A stretch of 64,000 nucleotides of DNA from the NCBI RefSeq assembly GCF_006442205.1, contig NZ_VFVR01000003.1, positions 1 to 64,000 on the forward strand. Direction: 5' to 3'. Position 1 is the first letter of the stretch. Every line of letters begins with the position of its first letter. Origin of the DNA: Mesorhizobium sp. B2-3-12. Lineage in GTDB: Bacteria > Pseudomonadota > Alphaproteobacteria > Rhizobiales > Rhizobiaceae. Below the pieces are notes generated by a model that searched no databases, was not told the origin of the DNA, and worked only from the letters and a program-made list of their open reading frames with translations. The translations under genes and the position numbers were made by a program. Below, piece after piece: positions 17,449-25,723 of this stretch.

Positions 17449-18165
17449 TCAGGCCTTTTCGAGCGCGGGACTCGCGGGCGCGGCCGCCTTGCCCTCGATC
17501 AACCCCTTCCAATAGCTCTCCGCGCCCTGCAGATGGGCACTCATCAGCGCCTGGGCGAGATTGCCGTCGCGGCGCAGCAGCGCCTCGTAGATCTGCACGT
17601 GCTCGGCATGCGAGCGCACGCTGCGTTCGGGGTCGTTGAAGTAGATCGGCAGGCGCTGCTCGCCCATCAGATAATAGACGCTGCAGATGTTGTGGAAGAC
17701 GCTGTTCTTGGTGGCGCGGACGATTTCGAGGTGGAATTCGCGGTCTTCCTTGGCCAAGCCTTCGCCAGCGGCGATACGCTCCTCGGACGCCTTCAAGATT
17801 TCGCGTAGCCGTTCGAAATTCTCCTCGGTGGCGCGCGAGCAGGCAAGCTCCGCGGCCTTGATCTCGTGGATCTTGCGCAACTCGACCGTTTCATAGATCT
17901 GCAGCGGATCGAGCGGCAGGCCGGCGCGGGCGAACAGCGCCAGCGCCTCGACGCTGGCCTGTTTGGTGTCGACATAGATGCCTGATTTGGCGCGGCGCTC
18001 GACGATGCGCATGGCCTCGAGAATGGCGAGCGCTTCACGAATCTGGCCGCGACTGACGGCGAAATGCTCCGCCAGTTCACGTTCCGATGGCGTGCGTCCG
18101 GTCTCCTTGTCCGAGTGGGAGAACAGATAGGCGGCGAGTTCCGCGAGAAGGTTCTTTTCTTTCAT
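17449..18165 (-). CDS. FCD-type GntR regulator (FadR subfamily)
   Basis: A 238-residue repressor-type protein. The winged helix spans about residues 5-65 (TPSERELAEHFAVSRGQIREAL); the C-terminal FCD ligand domain shows the metal-site pattern with D-R-E-F-H near residue 145 and later SHAEHVQIYEALL and AHL histidines. It starts 2 bases after the enolase-superfamily stop and is followed after 2 bases by the dehydrogenase start. FadR-type proteins bind TGGTNNNACCA-like palindromes, and such sites flank 20285-20683 and lie upstream of the importer at 3835. The ligand is probably an acid intermediate of the pathway. Confidence 0.9.
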   Translation of the reverse strand: MKEKNLLAELAAYLFSHSDKETGRTPSERELAEHFAVSRGQIREALAILEAMRIVERRAKSGIYVDTKQASVEALALFARAGLPLDPLQIYETVELRKIHEIKAAELACSRATEENFERLREILKASEERIAAGEGLAKEDREFHLEIVRATKNSVFHNICSVYYLMGEQRLPIYFNDPERSVRSHAEHVQIYEALLRRDGNLAQALMSAHLQGAESYWKGLIEGKAAAPASPALEKA

Positions 18166-18167
18166 CG

Positions 18168-19337
18168 TCAACAGCGTTGCGCGTGCGCCTCCAGGAATCG
18201 CTCCGAAACCGTGAATCCCAATCCGGGCTTTTCCGGGATCGCTATCATACCGTCCCTGGCTTCGACAGTCTCTTCGACCAGATCGTGGATCATCGGATTG
18301 GCGCCGAGCGAATATTCGACCGTGAAACTTGAAGGCGACGCGGCACAGACATGCAGCCCGGCGAAGAAGCATGGCGCGCCGGCCCATAGATGCGGCGCGA
18401 AGCGCAAATTGAAGGCGCTGGCGATGGTGCCGATCTTCATTGCCTCGCTGATGCCACCGCAGAAGGCCGGGTCCGGCTGGAAGATGTCGGCCGCCTTGAG
18501 CACGGCGAGGTCGCGGAAGGCATAGCGCGTCGCCTCGCTTTCGCCGGTGGCGATCGGAACGGTGCCGGCGGCGCGCACTTCGGCCATGCCTGGCTTGTCG
18601 TCGGCGATCACGGGCTCCTCGAACCAGGCGAGGTCGAGATCGCCGACGAGATGGATGAAGCGCTTGGCTTCGCCGACCGTATAGGTGCCGTGGGCATCGA
18701 CCATCAGCTCGACATCGGGGCCGAGCGCCTGGCGCGCGGCGCGCACGCGGGCGGCGGAAATGTGCGCCGCGCCATCCATGGCGCCGACCCGCATCTTCAA
18801 CGCCTTGAAGCCGCCCTTGGCGATGTAGGATTTCAATTGCTCGCCAATGGCATCGGCCGATGCCCAGCCACCGGAGGCATAGGCCTGCATACGATCGACC
18901 TTGCGGCCACCGAGAAGCCGCCAGACCGGCTGGCCCAGCGACTTGCCCAGGATGTCCCAAAGCGCGATGTCGACGGCGCTGATTGCGGCGACGCTCATGC
19001 CGCGCCGCGCCAGCTGCGGCATGGCGTGGCCCGCGTAAGCGGCACTCTCGTGGCGCACGCCGTTGTAGAGCATCTCCCAGATGACGCCAATGTCGGCCGG
19101 ATCGCGGCCGATCAATTGCGGCCCGACTTCTTGGTTCAGCATGTGGACGAGGGCGCCGTAGCTGCCGGCGCTGCCGGCGGCGTTCTTGCCTTCGCCCCAG
19201 CCGACCAGCCCGTCATCGGTTTCGATGCGCAGGATGGCGGCGTCGAAGGTCATCACCTGGCCGAAGTCGCTGCGATGCTGCTTCGCGGCTTCGATCGGGA
19301 CGCGGACCCACCAGGCTTGGACGGTCTTGATGCGCAT
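18168..19337 (-). CDS. Enolase-superfamily (mandelate racemase-type) sugar-acid dehydratase
   Basis: A 389-residue protein with the mandelate racemase/muconate lactonizing fold. Catalytic features: the K-x-R motif (Lys181, Arg183), metal ligands Asp214, Glu240 and Glu266, and His316 as the opposite base. The K-x-R plus His pattern fits acid-sugar dehydratases or racemases. The ATG at 19337 gives the usual family length; the MGKN extension upstream is possible. It is in the same operon as the FCD-GntR and dehydrogenase genes. The precise sugar acid is not readable from sequence. Confidence 0.87.
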   Translation of the reverse strand: MRIKTVQAWWVRVPIEAAKQHRSDFGQVMTFDAAILRIETDDGLVGWGEGKNAAGSAGSYGALVHMLNQEVGPQLIGRDPADIGVIWEMLYNGVRHESAAYAGHAMPQLARRGMSVAAISAVDIALWDILGKSLGQPVWRLLGGRKVDRMQAYASGGWASADAIGEQLKSYIAKGGFKALKMRVGAMDGAAHISAARVRAARQALGPDVELMVDAHGTYTVGEAKRFIHLVGDLDLAWFEEPVIADDKPGMAEVRAAGTVPIATGESEATRYAFRDLAVLKAADIFQPDPAFCGGISEAMKIGTIASAFNLRFAPHLWAGAPCFFAGLHVCAASPSSFTVEYSLGANPMIHDLVEETVEARDGMIAIPEKPGLGFTVSERFLEAHAQRC

Positions 19338-19396
19338 GTTTTTCCCCAACCCTGCCGCCGGCCGGGCGGAAGGGCAAATTTCCCAGAGGCAATCGA

Positions 19397-20284
19397 CTAC
19401 TTGATCAGCGGCAGCAGCGTTTCGGCGGTGATGCGCATCTGGTCGGTGTAGAATTTCTCGGTGAGCACGCTGGAGCCATGGTCCTGGATGAACTTCAGCT
19501 GCTCGGGCGAGATATCGACCGGGTGACGCTCGACCATGTCGGGATAGGGTGCCGCCGGCGTACGATCGACCGGGGCGACGAACTCATTGGTCAGCGCGCC
19601 GTCATAGCCGACTTCCTTCAAGGTCGCGACGATCCTGGGCCAGTCGATCTGGCCAAGGCCGGCGGCGAAGCGGTTGTTGTCGGCGACATGGAAATCGAAC
19701 AGGCGCTTTCCGACCTGCCGGATGGCGTCATGGACGTTAAATTCCTCCATGTGGATGTGGTAGGCATCGAGGCAGACGCCGCATTCGGGGCTGACCGCGT
19801 CGGCCAGCGCCAGCGCCTGGGCACCGCGGTTGAACAGATAGGTCTCGAAGCGGTTGAGCGGTTCGACGGCGATCTTGACGCCGACCTTCTTGGCATGAGT
19901 GAAGCATTCGCGAGTCGCGTCGACGACCCACTTCCATTCCTCTTCCTCGGTGCCGTCCGGGACCACCTTGCCGACTGTCGCCGGAACGAGCGTGATGATC
20001 TCGCCATCGAGCTCGCCGACCATGGTCAGCACGTCCTTGACATATTGCACGGAGCGCTCGCGCTGGCCCTGGTCCCTGGCGGCGAGGTTGCGTTCACCCA
20101 GCATCAAGGTCACCGCGCCCCAGCAGCGAATGCCATGCTCCTTCAGCAACGCCCGCGTCTCCTTGGTCTTGTACTGCGCTGGCTCGCCGGAAATCTCGAT
20201 CGACTCATAGCCGAATTTCTTGATGCGCTTCAGCGTCGTCTCAAGCGGTTCCGCGCGCATCCAGTTGTGCGTCGAAAGATGCAT
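19397..20284 (-). CDS. Sugar epimerase/isomerase of the D-tagatose 3-epimerase-like family
   Basis: A 295-residue xylose-isomerase-like TIM barrel. The four metal ligands of D-tagatose/D-psicose 3-epimerases appear in order: Glu141 in VEPLNRFE, Asp173 in LDAYHIHMEE, His199 in FHVADNNR and Glu234 in TNEF. Start at 20284 (MHLSTHNW) is typical for the family; earlier codons lie in the promoter region. It is the first gene of the minus-strand operon and divergent from another isomerase-like gene. It may epimerise a ketose or keto-inositol; the substrate is unknown. Confidence 0.87.
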   Translation of the reverse strand: MHLSTHNWMRAEPLETTLKRIKKFGYESIEISGEPAQYKTKETRALLKEHGIRCWGAVTLMLGERNLAARDQGQRERSVQYVKDVLTMVGELDGEIITLVPATVGKVVPDGTEEEEWKWVVDATRECFTHAKKVGVKIAVEPLNRFETYLFNRGAQALALADAVSPECGVCLDAYHIHMEEFNVHDAIRQVGKRLFDFHVADNNRFAAGLGQIDWPRIVATLKEVGYDGALTNEFVAPVDRTPAAPYPDMVERHPVDISPEQLKFIQDHGSSVLTEKFYTDQMRITAETLLPLIK

Positions 20285-20390
20285 GGTCTGTCCTTCCCGG
20301 ATTCGTCCGTATGGTTTGCCTTCGACATGCATCGCCGAAAGACGACGCAAGGGTTCCTCCCCAACGCATCCCCAGCCATTTCTTGCAAAC

Positions 20391-20401
20391 TGGTTAGACC
20401 A
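20391..20401. promoter_or_regulatory. TGGTNNNACCA operator candidate for the minus-strand operon
   Basis: TGGTTAGACCA lies 107 bases upstream of the epimerase start in a 399-base divergent region. It shares the core with 3481, 3660 and 20571. The rest of 20285-20683 is moderately AT-rich and shows no other clear element. Confidence 0.6.
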
Positions 20402-20551
20402 ATTGGGCCTGAATTGAGGTCTACAGCAAATTCTTCGAGACGGCAACAACCGAGGCTCCGCAACTTTCAAGGCGGATTAGTTTGTTGATTACATTGCGAT
20501 ATATGCCGTTATTTCGCCCTCGCGGAGCGCCTTTTCAGTGCATTCCGAGGC

Positions 20552-20581
20552 TTGACCAGATTGCCTAATTTGGTCATACCA
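20552..20581 (+). promoter_or_regulatory. Candidate promoter with TGGTNNNACCA operator for the plus-strand genes
   Basis: TTGACC (20552-20557) is followed 13 bases later by TGGTCATACCA (20571-20581), which would cover the -10 region. The site and its flank match the importer promoter closely: TTGGTCATACCAGA here and TTGGTAATACCAGA at 3659, 13 of 14 bases. Confidence 0.6.
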
Positions 20582-20683
20582 GAATGGCGGCGTCGGCGGA
20601 GCGTCCGACGCGATAAGACCAAAGTGACTGGCCCTGCTTCCATCAGGCGCTATGCTTGGTCGCGATAAACGAGGAGGATGCCG

Positions 20684-21739
20684 ATGCCGACGACAATGAA
20701 GGGCCCTGGACTGTTTCTGGCACAGTTCGCGGGCGATGCCGCACCGTTCAATTCGCTGGCGTCGATCACCAAATGGGCCGCCGGTCTCGGCTACAAGGGC
20801 GTGCAGATCCCGACCTGGGACGCGCGCCTGTTCGACCTCAAGAAGGCGGCGTCTTCCAAGGCCTATTGCGATGAGGTGAAGGGCATCTGCACTGACGCCG
20901 GGGTCGAGATCACCGAATTGTCGACGCATCTGCAGGGGCAGTTGGTGGCGGTGCATCCGGCCTATGACGCGCAGATGGATGGCTTCGCGCCGCCATCGGT
21001 GCACAACAATCCGAAGGCGCGGCAGGAATGGGCTGTCGAACAGATGAAATTCGGCGCCAAGGCATCGCGCAATCTGGGGCTCGATGTCTCGGTATCGTTC
21101 ACCGGCTCGCTGGCTTTCCCTTACCTCTATCCCTTCCCGCAGCGGCCCGCCGGACTGATCGAGGAAGCCTTTGGCGAACTTGGCAAACGCTGGAAGCCGA
21201 TCCTGGATGTCTATGAGGACAATGGTGTCGATGTCGGCTACGAAATCCATCCTTCAGAGGACGTGTTCGATGGGGCGACCTTCGAGATGTTCCTCGACGC
21301 TGTCGGCGGACACAAGCGCTGCAACATCAATTACGACCCTTCGCACTTCCTGCTGCAGCAGCTCGACTATCTCGAATTCATCGATATCTATCACGAGCGG
21401 ATCAAGGCGTTCCACGTCAAGGATGCCGAGTTCAATCCGACCGGCCGGCAGGGCGTGTACTCCGGTTACCAGAGCTGGACGAACCGCGCCGGCCGCTTCC
21501 GTTCGCTCGGCGACGGGCAAGTGGATTTCGGCGGCATCTTCTCCAAGCTGACGCAGTACAATTACGATTCCTGGGCGGTGCTGGAGTGGGAGTGCTGCCT
21601 GAAACATCCTGAGGATGGTGCCGCCGAAGGGGCGCCCTTCATCCAGCACCACATCATCCGGGTGACCGAGAAGGCATTCGACGACTTTGCCGCCGGCACG
21701 ACGGACAAGAAGCTGCTGCGCGCCATGATGGGAATCTGA
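20684..21739 (+). CDS. Sugar phosphate isomerase/epimerase family protein
   Basis: A 351-residue xylose-isomerase-like TIM-barrel protein. Metal-site segments are YEIHPSEDVFDG, NINYDPSHFLLQ, AFHVKDAEF and the late LEWECC. ATG codons at 20678, 20684 and 20696 are all in frame; 20684 is chosen for its spacing from GAGGAGG at 20671. It is the first of a plus-strand run with a Gfo/Idh/MocA dehydrogenase and a third isomerase-like protein. This combination is typical of pathways that oxidise a sugar or inositol to a keto form and then epimerise, dehydrate or cleave it. Confidence 0.88.
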   Translation: MPTTMKGPGLFLAQFAGDAAPFNSLASITKWAAGLGYKGVQIPTWDARLFDLKKAASSKAYCDEVKGICTDAGVEITELSTHLQGQLVAVHPAYDAQMDGFAPPSVHNNPKARQEWAVEQMKFGAKASRNLGLDVSVSFTGSLAFPYLYPFPQRPAGLIEEAFGELGKRWKPILDVYEDNGVDVGYEIHPSEDVFDGATFEMFLDAVGGHKRCNINYDPSHFLLQQLDYLEFIDIYHERIKAFHVKDAEFNPTGRQGVYSGYQSWTNRAGRFRSLGDGQVDFGGIFSKLTQYNYDSWAVLEWECCLKHPEDGAAEGAPFIQHHIIRVTEKAFDDFAAGTTDKKLLRAMMGI

Positions 21740-21791
21740 CACCGATTTCGCTCCCCCTTGGGGAGGGGTATTTCATACGAGGGAGAAAAAC

Positions 21792-22979
21792 ATGGTAGGC
21801 GCATCGAAGTCGGAAACGGGAGGCGGCCCGATCCGCTACGGCATGGTCGGCGGCGGGCAAGGCGCCTTCATCGGCGCGGTGCACCGGATCGCGGCACGCC
21901 TGGACAATGATTTCGTGCTGGTTGCGGGCGCCCTGTCGTCCGACCCGGCCCGTGCGAAAGCCTCGGCAGCCGAACTCGGGCTCGATCCCTCGCGCAGCTA
22001 CGCGTCCTACGCCGAAATGGCCAAGGCCGAGGCGAAGCGCCCGGATGGCATCGAGGCGGTGGCCATCGTCACGCCGAACAATGTCCACGTGCCGGCGGCC
22101 AAGGCCTTCCTGGAGGCAGGCATCCATGTGATCTGCGACAAGCCGCTGGCGACGACGCTGGCCGAAGCCAAGAAGCTCGCGGCGGTCGTCGAGAAGACCG
22201 GCAAGGTGTTCGTGCTCACCCACAATTATACCGCCTATCCGATGGTGCGGCAGGCGCGCGAGATGGTGGCTAAGGGCGTGCTTGGCGACATCCGCATCGT
22301 GCAGTCGGAATATCCGCAGGACTGGCTGACCGAGGACCTCGCCGCCACCGGCCAGAAGCAGGCGTCGTGGCGCGGCGACCCCAAGCAGGCGGGCGCCGGC
22401 GGTGCGCTGGGCGACATCGGCACCCATGCCTACAATCTCGCTCGCTTCGTTTCCGGGCTCGAGCTCGATTCGCTCTCGGCCGATCTCGATGCTTTCGTCC
22501 CGGGTCGGCTGCTCGACGACAACGTCAATGTCATGTTGCGTTTCAAGCCGACGGGAAAAACGCATCCGGCCAAGGGCATGATCTGGGCGAGCCAGGTGGC
22601 GCCGGGTCATGAGAACGGCCTGAAGCTGCGCATCTACGGTTCGAAGGGCGGGCTGGAATGGGTGCAGGCCGATCCCAACTATCTCTGGTACACGCCTTTC
22701 GGCCAGCCCAAGCAGTTGATCACCCGCAACGGCGCTGGCGCCCTGCCGGTGGCGGGCCGCGTCAGCCGCGTACCGTCGGGTCATCCCGAGGGCTATCTCG
22801 AAGGCTTCGCCAACATCTATCAGGAGGCGGCGCGGGCGATCCGCGCGGCGCGCAAGAAGGGTGGCAAGCCGGCAAAAGATGTCGTCTTCCCGACCATCGA
22901 GGATGGTGTCGAGGGCATGGCCTTCATTGAAGCCTGCGTGAAGTCGTCGAAGAAGAATGGGGCGTGGACGAAGCTTTAG
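21792..22979 (+). CDS. Gfo/Idh/MocA family oxidoreductase
   Basis: A 395-residue NAD(P)-dependent sugar dehydrogenase. The N-terminal Rossmann motif is MVGGGQGAFIGAVH; the family Glu/Asp-Lys-Pro motif reads CDKPLATT near residue 115 with the conserved Lys. The catalytic region contains GGALGDIGTHAYN with D and H of the family. GAGGGAGAAAA precedes the ATG. It lies 52 bases after an isomerase-like gene. Candidate substrates include myo-inositol-like polyols or glycosides; the sequence does not decide. Confidence 0.9.
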   Translation: MVGASKSETGGGPIRYGMVGGGQGAFIGAVHRIAARLDNDFVLVAGALSSDPARAKASAAELGLDPSRSYASYAEMAKAEAKRPDGIEAVAIVTPNNVHVPAAKAFLEAGIHVICDKPLATTLAEAKKLAAVVEKTGKVFVLTHNYTAYPMVRQAREMVAKGVLGDIRIVQSEYPQDWLTEDLAATGQKQASWRGDPKQAGAGGALGDIGTHAYNLARFVSGLELDSLSADLDAFVPGRLLDDNVNVMLRFKPTGKTHPAKGMIWASQVAPGHENGLKLRIYGSKGGLEWVQADPNYLWYTPFGQPKQLITRNGAGALPVAGRVSRVPSGHPEGYLEGFANIYQEAARAIRAARKKGGKPAKDVVFPTIEDGVEGMAFIEACVKSSKKNGAWTKL

Positions 22980-23000
22980 CCGCGCGGTGGGTAAAGAAGG

Positions 23001-23147
23001 CCCCCTCACCCGGATTGCCGACCGAATTGCAAAGGGCAATTCGGGGCAATCCGACCTCTCCCCCAAGGGAGAGGAGGAGGTGGCGCCGACGCTAAGTCTC
23101 TTCTCCCCTCGGGGAGAAGGTGGCCGCGAAGCGGCCGGATGAGGGGG
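23001..23147. repeat. GC-rich palindromic intergenic repeat, copy 2
   Basis: Same order of blocks as 41-184: CCCCCTCACCCGGATTGC, an inner CTCTCCC/GGGAGAG hairpin, CTTCTCCCC/GGGGAGAAGG, then GGCCGCGAAGCGGCC and CCGGATGAGGGGG. It separates the dehydrogenase gene (ends 22979) from the next isomerase gene (starts 23207). Confidence 0.75.
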
Positions 23148-23206
23148 AGTTTGCGCGAAGCGACGGGACAGCCAGTACGCGCCATCAAATGAGGGGGAGG
23201 GTGTCG

Positions 23207-24058
23207 ATGAAAATCGGCATGTGCATGTTCTTGTGGACGACCGCGGTGTCGAAGAGGCATGAGCCGCTGCTTCGCGACATCAAGGCAACCGGTTTTGACG
23301 GTGTCGAAATCCCGATCTTCGCCGGCATGCCGGACGACTACAGAAAGCTCGGCGAACTGCTCGACCGTATCGGACTGGAGCGGACGGCGGTGTCAGCCAT
23401 GGGCGATCCGGCGATGAACCTGATCTCGGCCGACGCGGCAACGCGCAAGGCCGGTATTGACTATATGAAATGGGCCATCGATTGCGCCGATGCGCTTGGT
23501 GCGCGGACATTGAGCGGTCCGCTGCATTCGACGCTCGGCGCCTTTTCCGGATCCGGGCCGACTGCCGCCGAAAAGAAGCGCTCGGTCGCCTCGCAGCGCG
23601 CCATCGGCGACCATGCCGGCAAACGGGGTGTCACCATCGGGCTCGAGGCCCTGAACCGCTTCGAATGCTATCTGCTCAACACCATGGCCGACTTGTCGGA
23701 ACATATCGACGCCATCGATCGGCCGCACATCAAGGCGATGTACGACACCTTCCACGCCAATATCGAGGAGACCGACCCGATCGGCGCCTATACGAAGCAT
23801 CGCCGCAATGTCGTGCATATCCACATATCGGAGAACGATCGCGGCGTGCCGGGGCGCGGCAACATTCCGTGGAAAGAGACCTTTTCCGCCATTCGCAAGA
23901 GCGGCTATGACGACTGGCTGACCATCGAGGCGTTCGGGCGTTCGCTGAAGGATCTGGCGGCGGCGACCAAGGTTTGGCGCGATTTTTCGGAGAGTCCGGA
24001 AGCGGTTTATCGCGAGGGGTATAAGCATATCCGGAGCGGGTGGAAGAAGGCGGCTTAG
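23207..24058 (+). CDS. Hydroxypyruvate isomerase / ketose 3-epimerase-like protein
   Basis: A 283-residue TIM-barrel protein with the D-psicose/D-tagatose 3-epimerase metal ligands: Glu147 (LEALNRFE), Asp180, His206 (HIHISENDRG) and Glu241. ATG at 23207 follows AGGGGGAGG at good distance; GTG at 23201 abuts that site and is less likely. It is the third protein of this fold in the 16.5-24 kb cluster. A repeat element separates it from the dehydrogenase, so it may need its own promoter. Confidence 0.87.
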   Translation: MKIGMCMFLWTTAVSKRHEPLLRDIKATGFDGVEIPIFAGMPDDYRKLGELLDRIGLERTAVSAMGDPAMNLISADAATRKAGIDYMKWAIDCADALGARTLSGPLHSTLGAFSGSGPTAAEKKRSVASQRAIGDHAGKRGVTIGLEALNRFECYLLNTMADLSEHIDAIDRPHIKAMYDTFHANIEETDPIGAYTKHRRNVVHIHISENDRGVPGRGNIPWKETFSAIRKSGYDDWLTIEAFGRSLKDLAAATKVWRDFSESPEAVYREGYKHIRSGWKKAA

Positions 24059-24106
24059 GCGCCCTGCGCCTGGTCCATTTTAATGCGTTCGCGGTTGCCA
24101 GGTGGT

Positions 24107-24300
24107 TCCCCCACTCCGTCTCGGCTTCGCCGAGCCACCTCTCCCCCCTCCGGAGGGAGAGGAAAGGGAGCCTGGTGGCTCGGGTGAGGAAGAAAGTCTC
24201 GGTCTAAGGAGGATGGGCGCCGCCTTAGACAGCTTGGCGCCTTTCCTCTCCCCCGTCGATCGGGAGAGAGGTGTCGAGCGAAGCTCGACGGAGTTGGGGG
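24107..24300. repeat. Variant palindromic intergenic repeat
   Basis: The ends are inverted: CCCCCACTCCGTC on the left and GACGGAGTTGGGGG on the right. Inside are CTCTCCCCCCTCCGGAGGGAG-like and CTCTCCCCCGTC/GATCGGGAGAG hairpins. It shares the style but not the end sequence of the copies at 41 and 23001. It fills most of the 294-base gap between the convergent isomerase and phnE genes. Confidence 0.65.
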
Positions 24301-24352
24301 TCGACCCTTTAGCGCCGGGCGAGACGATGCCTTGCGCTTATGCGTCATAAAG

Positions 24353-25720
24353 CTACCCCCGCTCGGCCTGAATCCTGTTGTAGTCGTGGATCGTCCGGCT
24401 CAACCGGCGGCGCAGGAAGTTGGATATGTTGTCGAAAATGAAGACGACGAGCAGGATCAACAGCACCATGTAGAATACGTTGGCCCAATTGGAGTTGGTG
24501 CGCATGGCTTCCCACAGTTTCAGGCCGATGCCGCCGGCGCCGACGGCGCCGATGATGGTGGCGCCGCGGGTGTTGGATTCCCACTGGTAGAGCGTCTGGC
24601 TGATGAAGACCGGGATCACTTCGGGCATCACACCATAACGTTGCACCAGAAGGCCATTGGCGCCGGTCGACGTGATGCCTTCACGCGGCTTGTCGTCGAT
24701 GTTCTCCAGACCTTCCGAATAGACTTTGCCGAGGGTGCCGATCTCGGTGAAGAAGATCGCGGCACTGCCGGCCAATGGACCGGGGCCGAAGGCGCGGGTG
24801 AAGAACAGGGCCCAGATCAGCATGTCAACCGAGCGCATGAAGTCGAAGAAGCGCTTGAGCACCTGGCTCAGCACACCGCTCGGCGTGATGTTGCGCGCGG
24901 CGAAGAAGGCAAGCGGGAAGGCGACGATGCCCCCGAGCAACGTGCCGAGGAACGCCATGACGATGGTCTGCAAGAGCTTCGTCCAGACATCGCCATGCTG
25001 CCATTGGGCGTTGTTCCAGATGTTGTCGCCGGCCAGCGCGAGGTTCGACGTGCCCGGCTTCAATTCGGGCCCGGATATGATCAGCGAGATCACCTCGCTC
25101 GCGGGCTTGCCGAAGAAGGGCGAGCGCGTGTCGAAGACGAAATTCGCCCAGCCCAGGAAGCGCTTGCGCACCTTGACGCGGTCGACGGTGACGCGCACCT
25201 CGCCGACGAAGCCCATCTTGGCAACGATTTCGTCGTCATGCACGGTGACCCAGTCCGGCACCGAGCCTGATACCACCGGCTTGCCGCCAGTCAGAGCGAC
25301 AGGAATTGTCTGGCCGTTGGCGACGATGGTCGCCTGGGTTTTGTCGAAGGTGACGGACTTGGCCGGCCCATCGATCAGGATGGTGTAGGTGCCATTCGCG
25401 TTCTTGATCACCCAGTCGGGATCAGGGTTCTCGCCCAATGCCGAGAAGCGCGGGTATTTCGGTGTGATCTCAGGCTGGTCGAGGCGGAATTCCGGCTGCA
25501 GGTCGTAGCTGATCCATTGCGTCAGGAAGAGCGGCAAACGTTCCCAGTGCGAATCCCGTAGCACCTGCGGCAGGCTGAAGAACCACAGGACATAGATGAG
25601 GTAGAGCAGAATGCCGGCAAACAGGAGCAGCGGCGTGAAGCGTTTGTACAGCGGCCGCCGGAATATCTGCGGGTAGCGCTCCTCGATCGGCAGCATCTGT
25701 TCGGCGGTCATGGTCGCCAT
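24353..25720 (-). CDS. phnE: Phosphonate ABC transporter permease, long form
   Basis: A 455-residue PhnE-type permease. After an N-terminal membrane segment (about residues 28-50) comes a hydrophilic insertion of about 180 residues, then the transport domain with GTLLGGIVAFPLAFFAARN and the coupling segment EGLENIDDKPREGITSTGA. Ordinary PhnE is about 260-300 residues, so the excess lies in this presumed periplasmic insertion. ATG at 25720 or 25711. It is the last gene of phnC-D-E-E, 3 bases after the first permease, and the two should form a heterodimer. Confidence 0.92.
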   Translation of the reverse strand: MATMTAEQMLPIEERYPQIFRRPLYKRFTPLLLFAGILLYLIYVLWFFSLPQVLRDSHWERLPLFLTQWISYDLQPEFRLDQPEITPKYPRFSALGENPDPDWVIKNANGTYTILIDGPAKSVTFDKTQATIVANGQTIPVALTGGKPVVSGSVPDWVTVHDDEIVAKMGFVGEVRVTVDRVKVRKRFLGWANFVFDTRSPFFGKPASEVISLIISGPELKPGTSNLALAGDNIWNNAQWQHGDVWTKLLQTIVMAFLGTLLGGIVAFPLAFFAARNITPSGVLSQVLKRFFDFMRSVDMLIWALFFTRAFGPGPLAGSAAIFFTEIGTLGKVYSEGLENIDDKPREGITSTGANGLLVQRYGVMPEVIPVFISQTLYQWESNTRGATIIGAVGAGGIGLKLWEAMRTNSNWANVFYMVLLILLVVFIFDNISNFLRRRLSRTIHDYNRIQAERG

Positions 25721-25723
25721 GAT

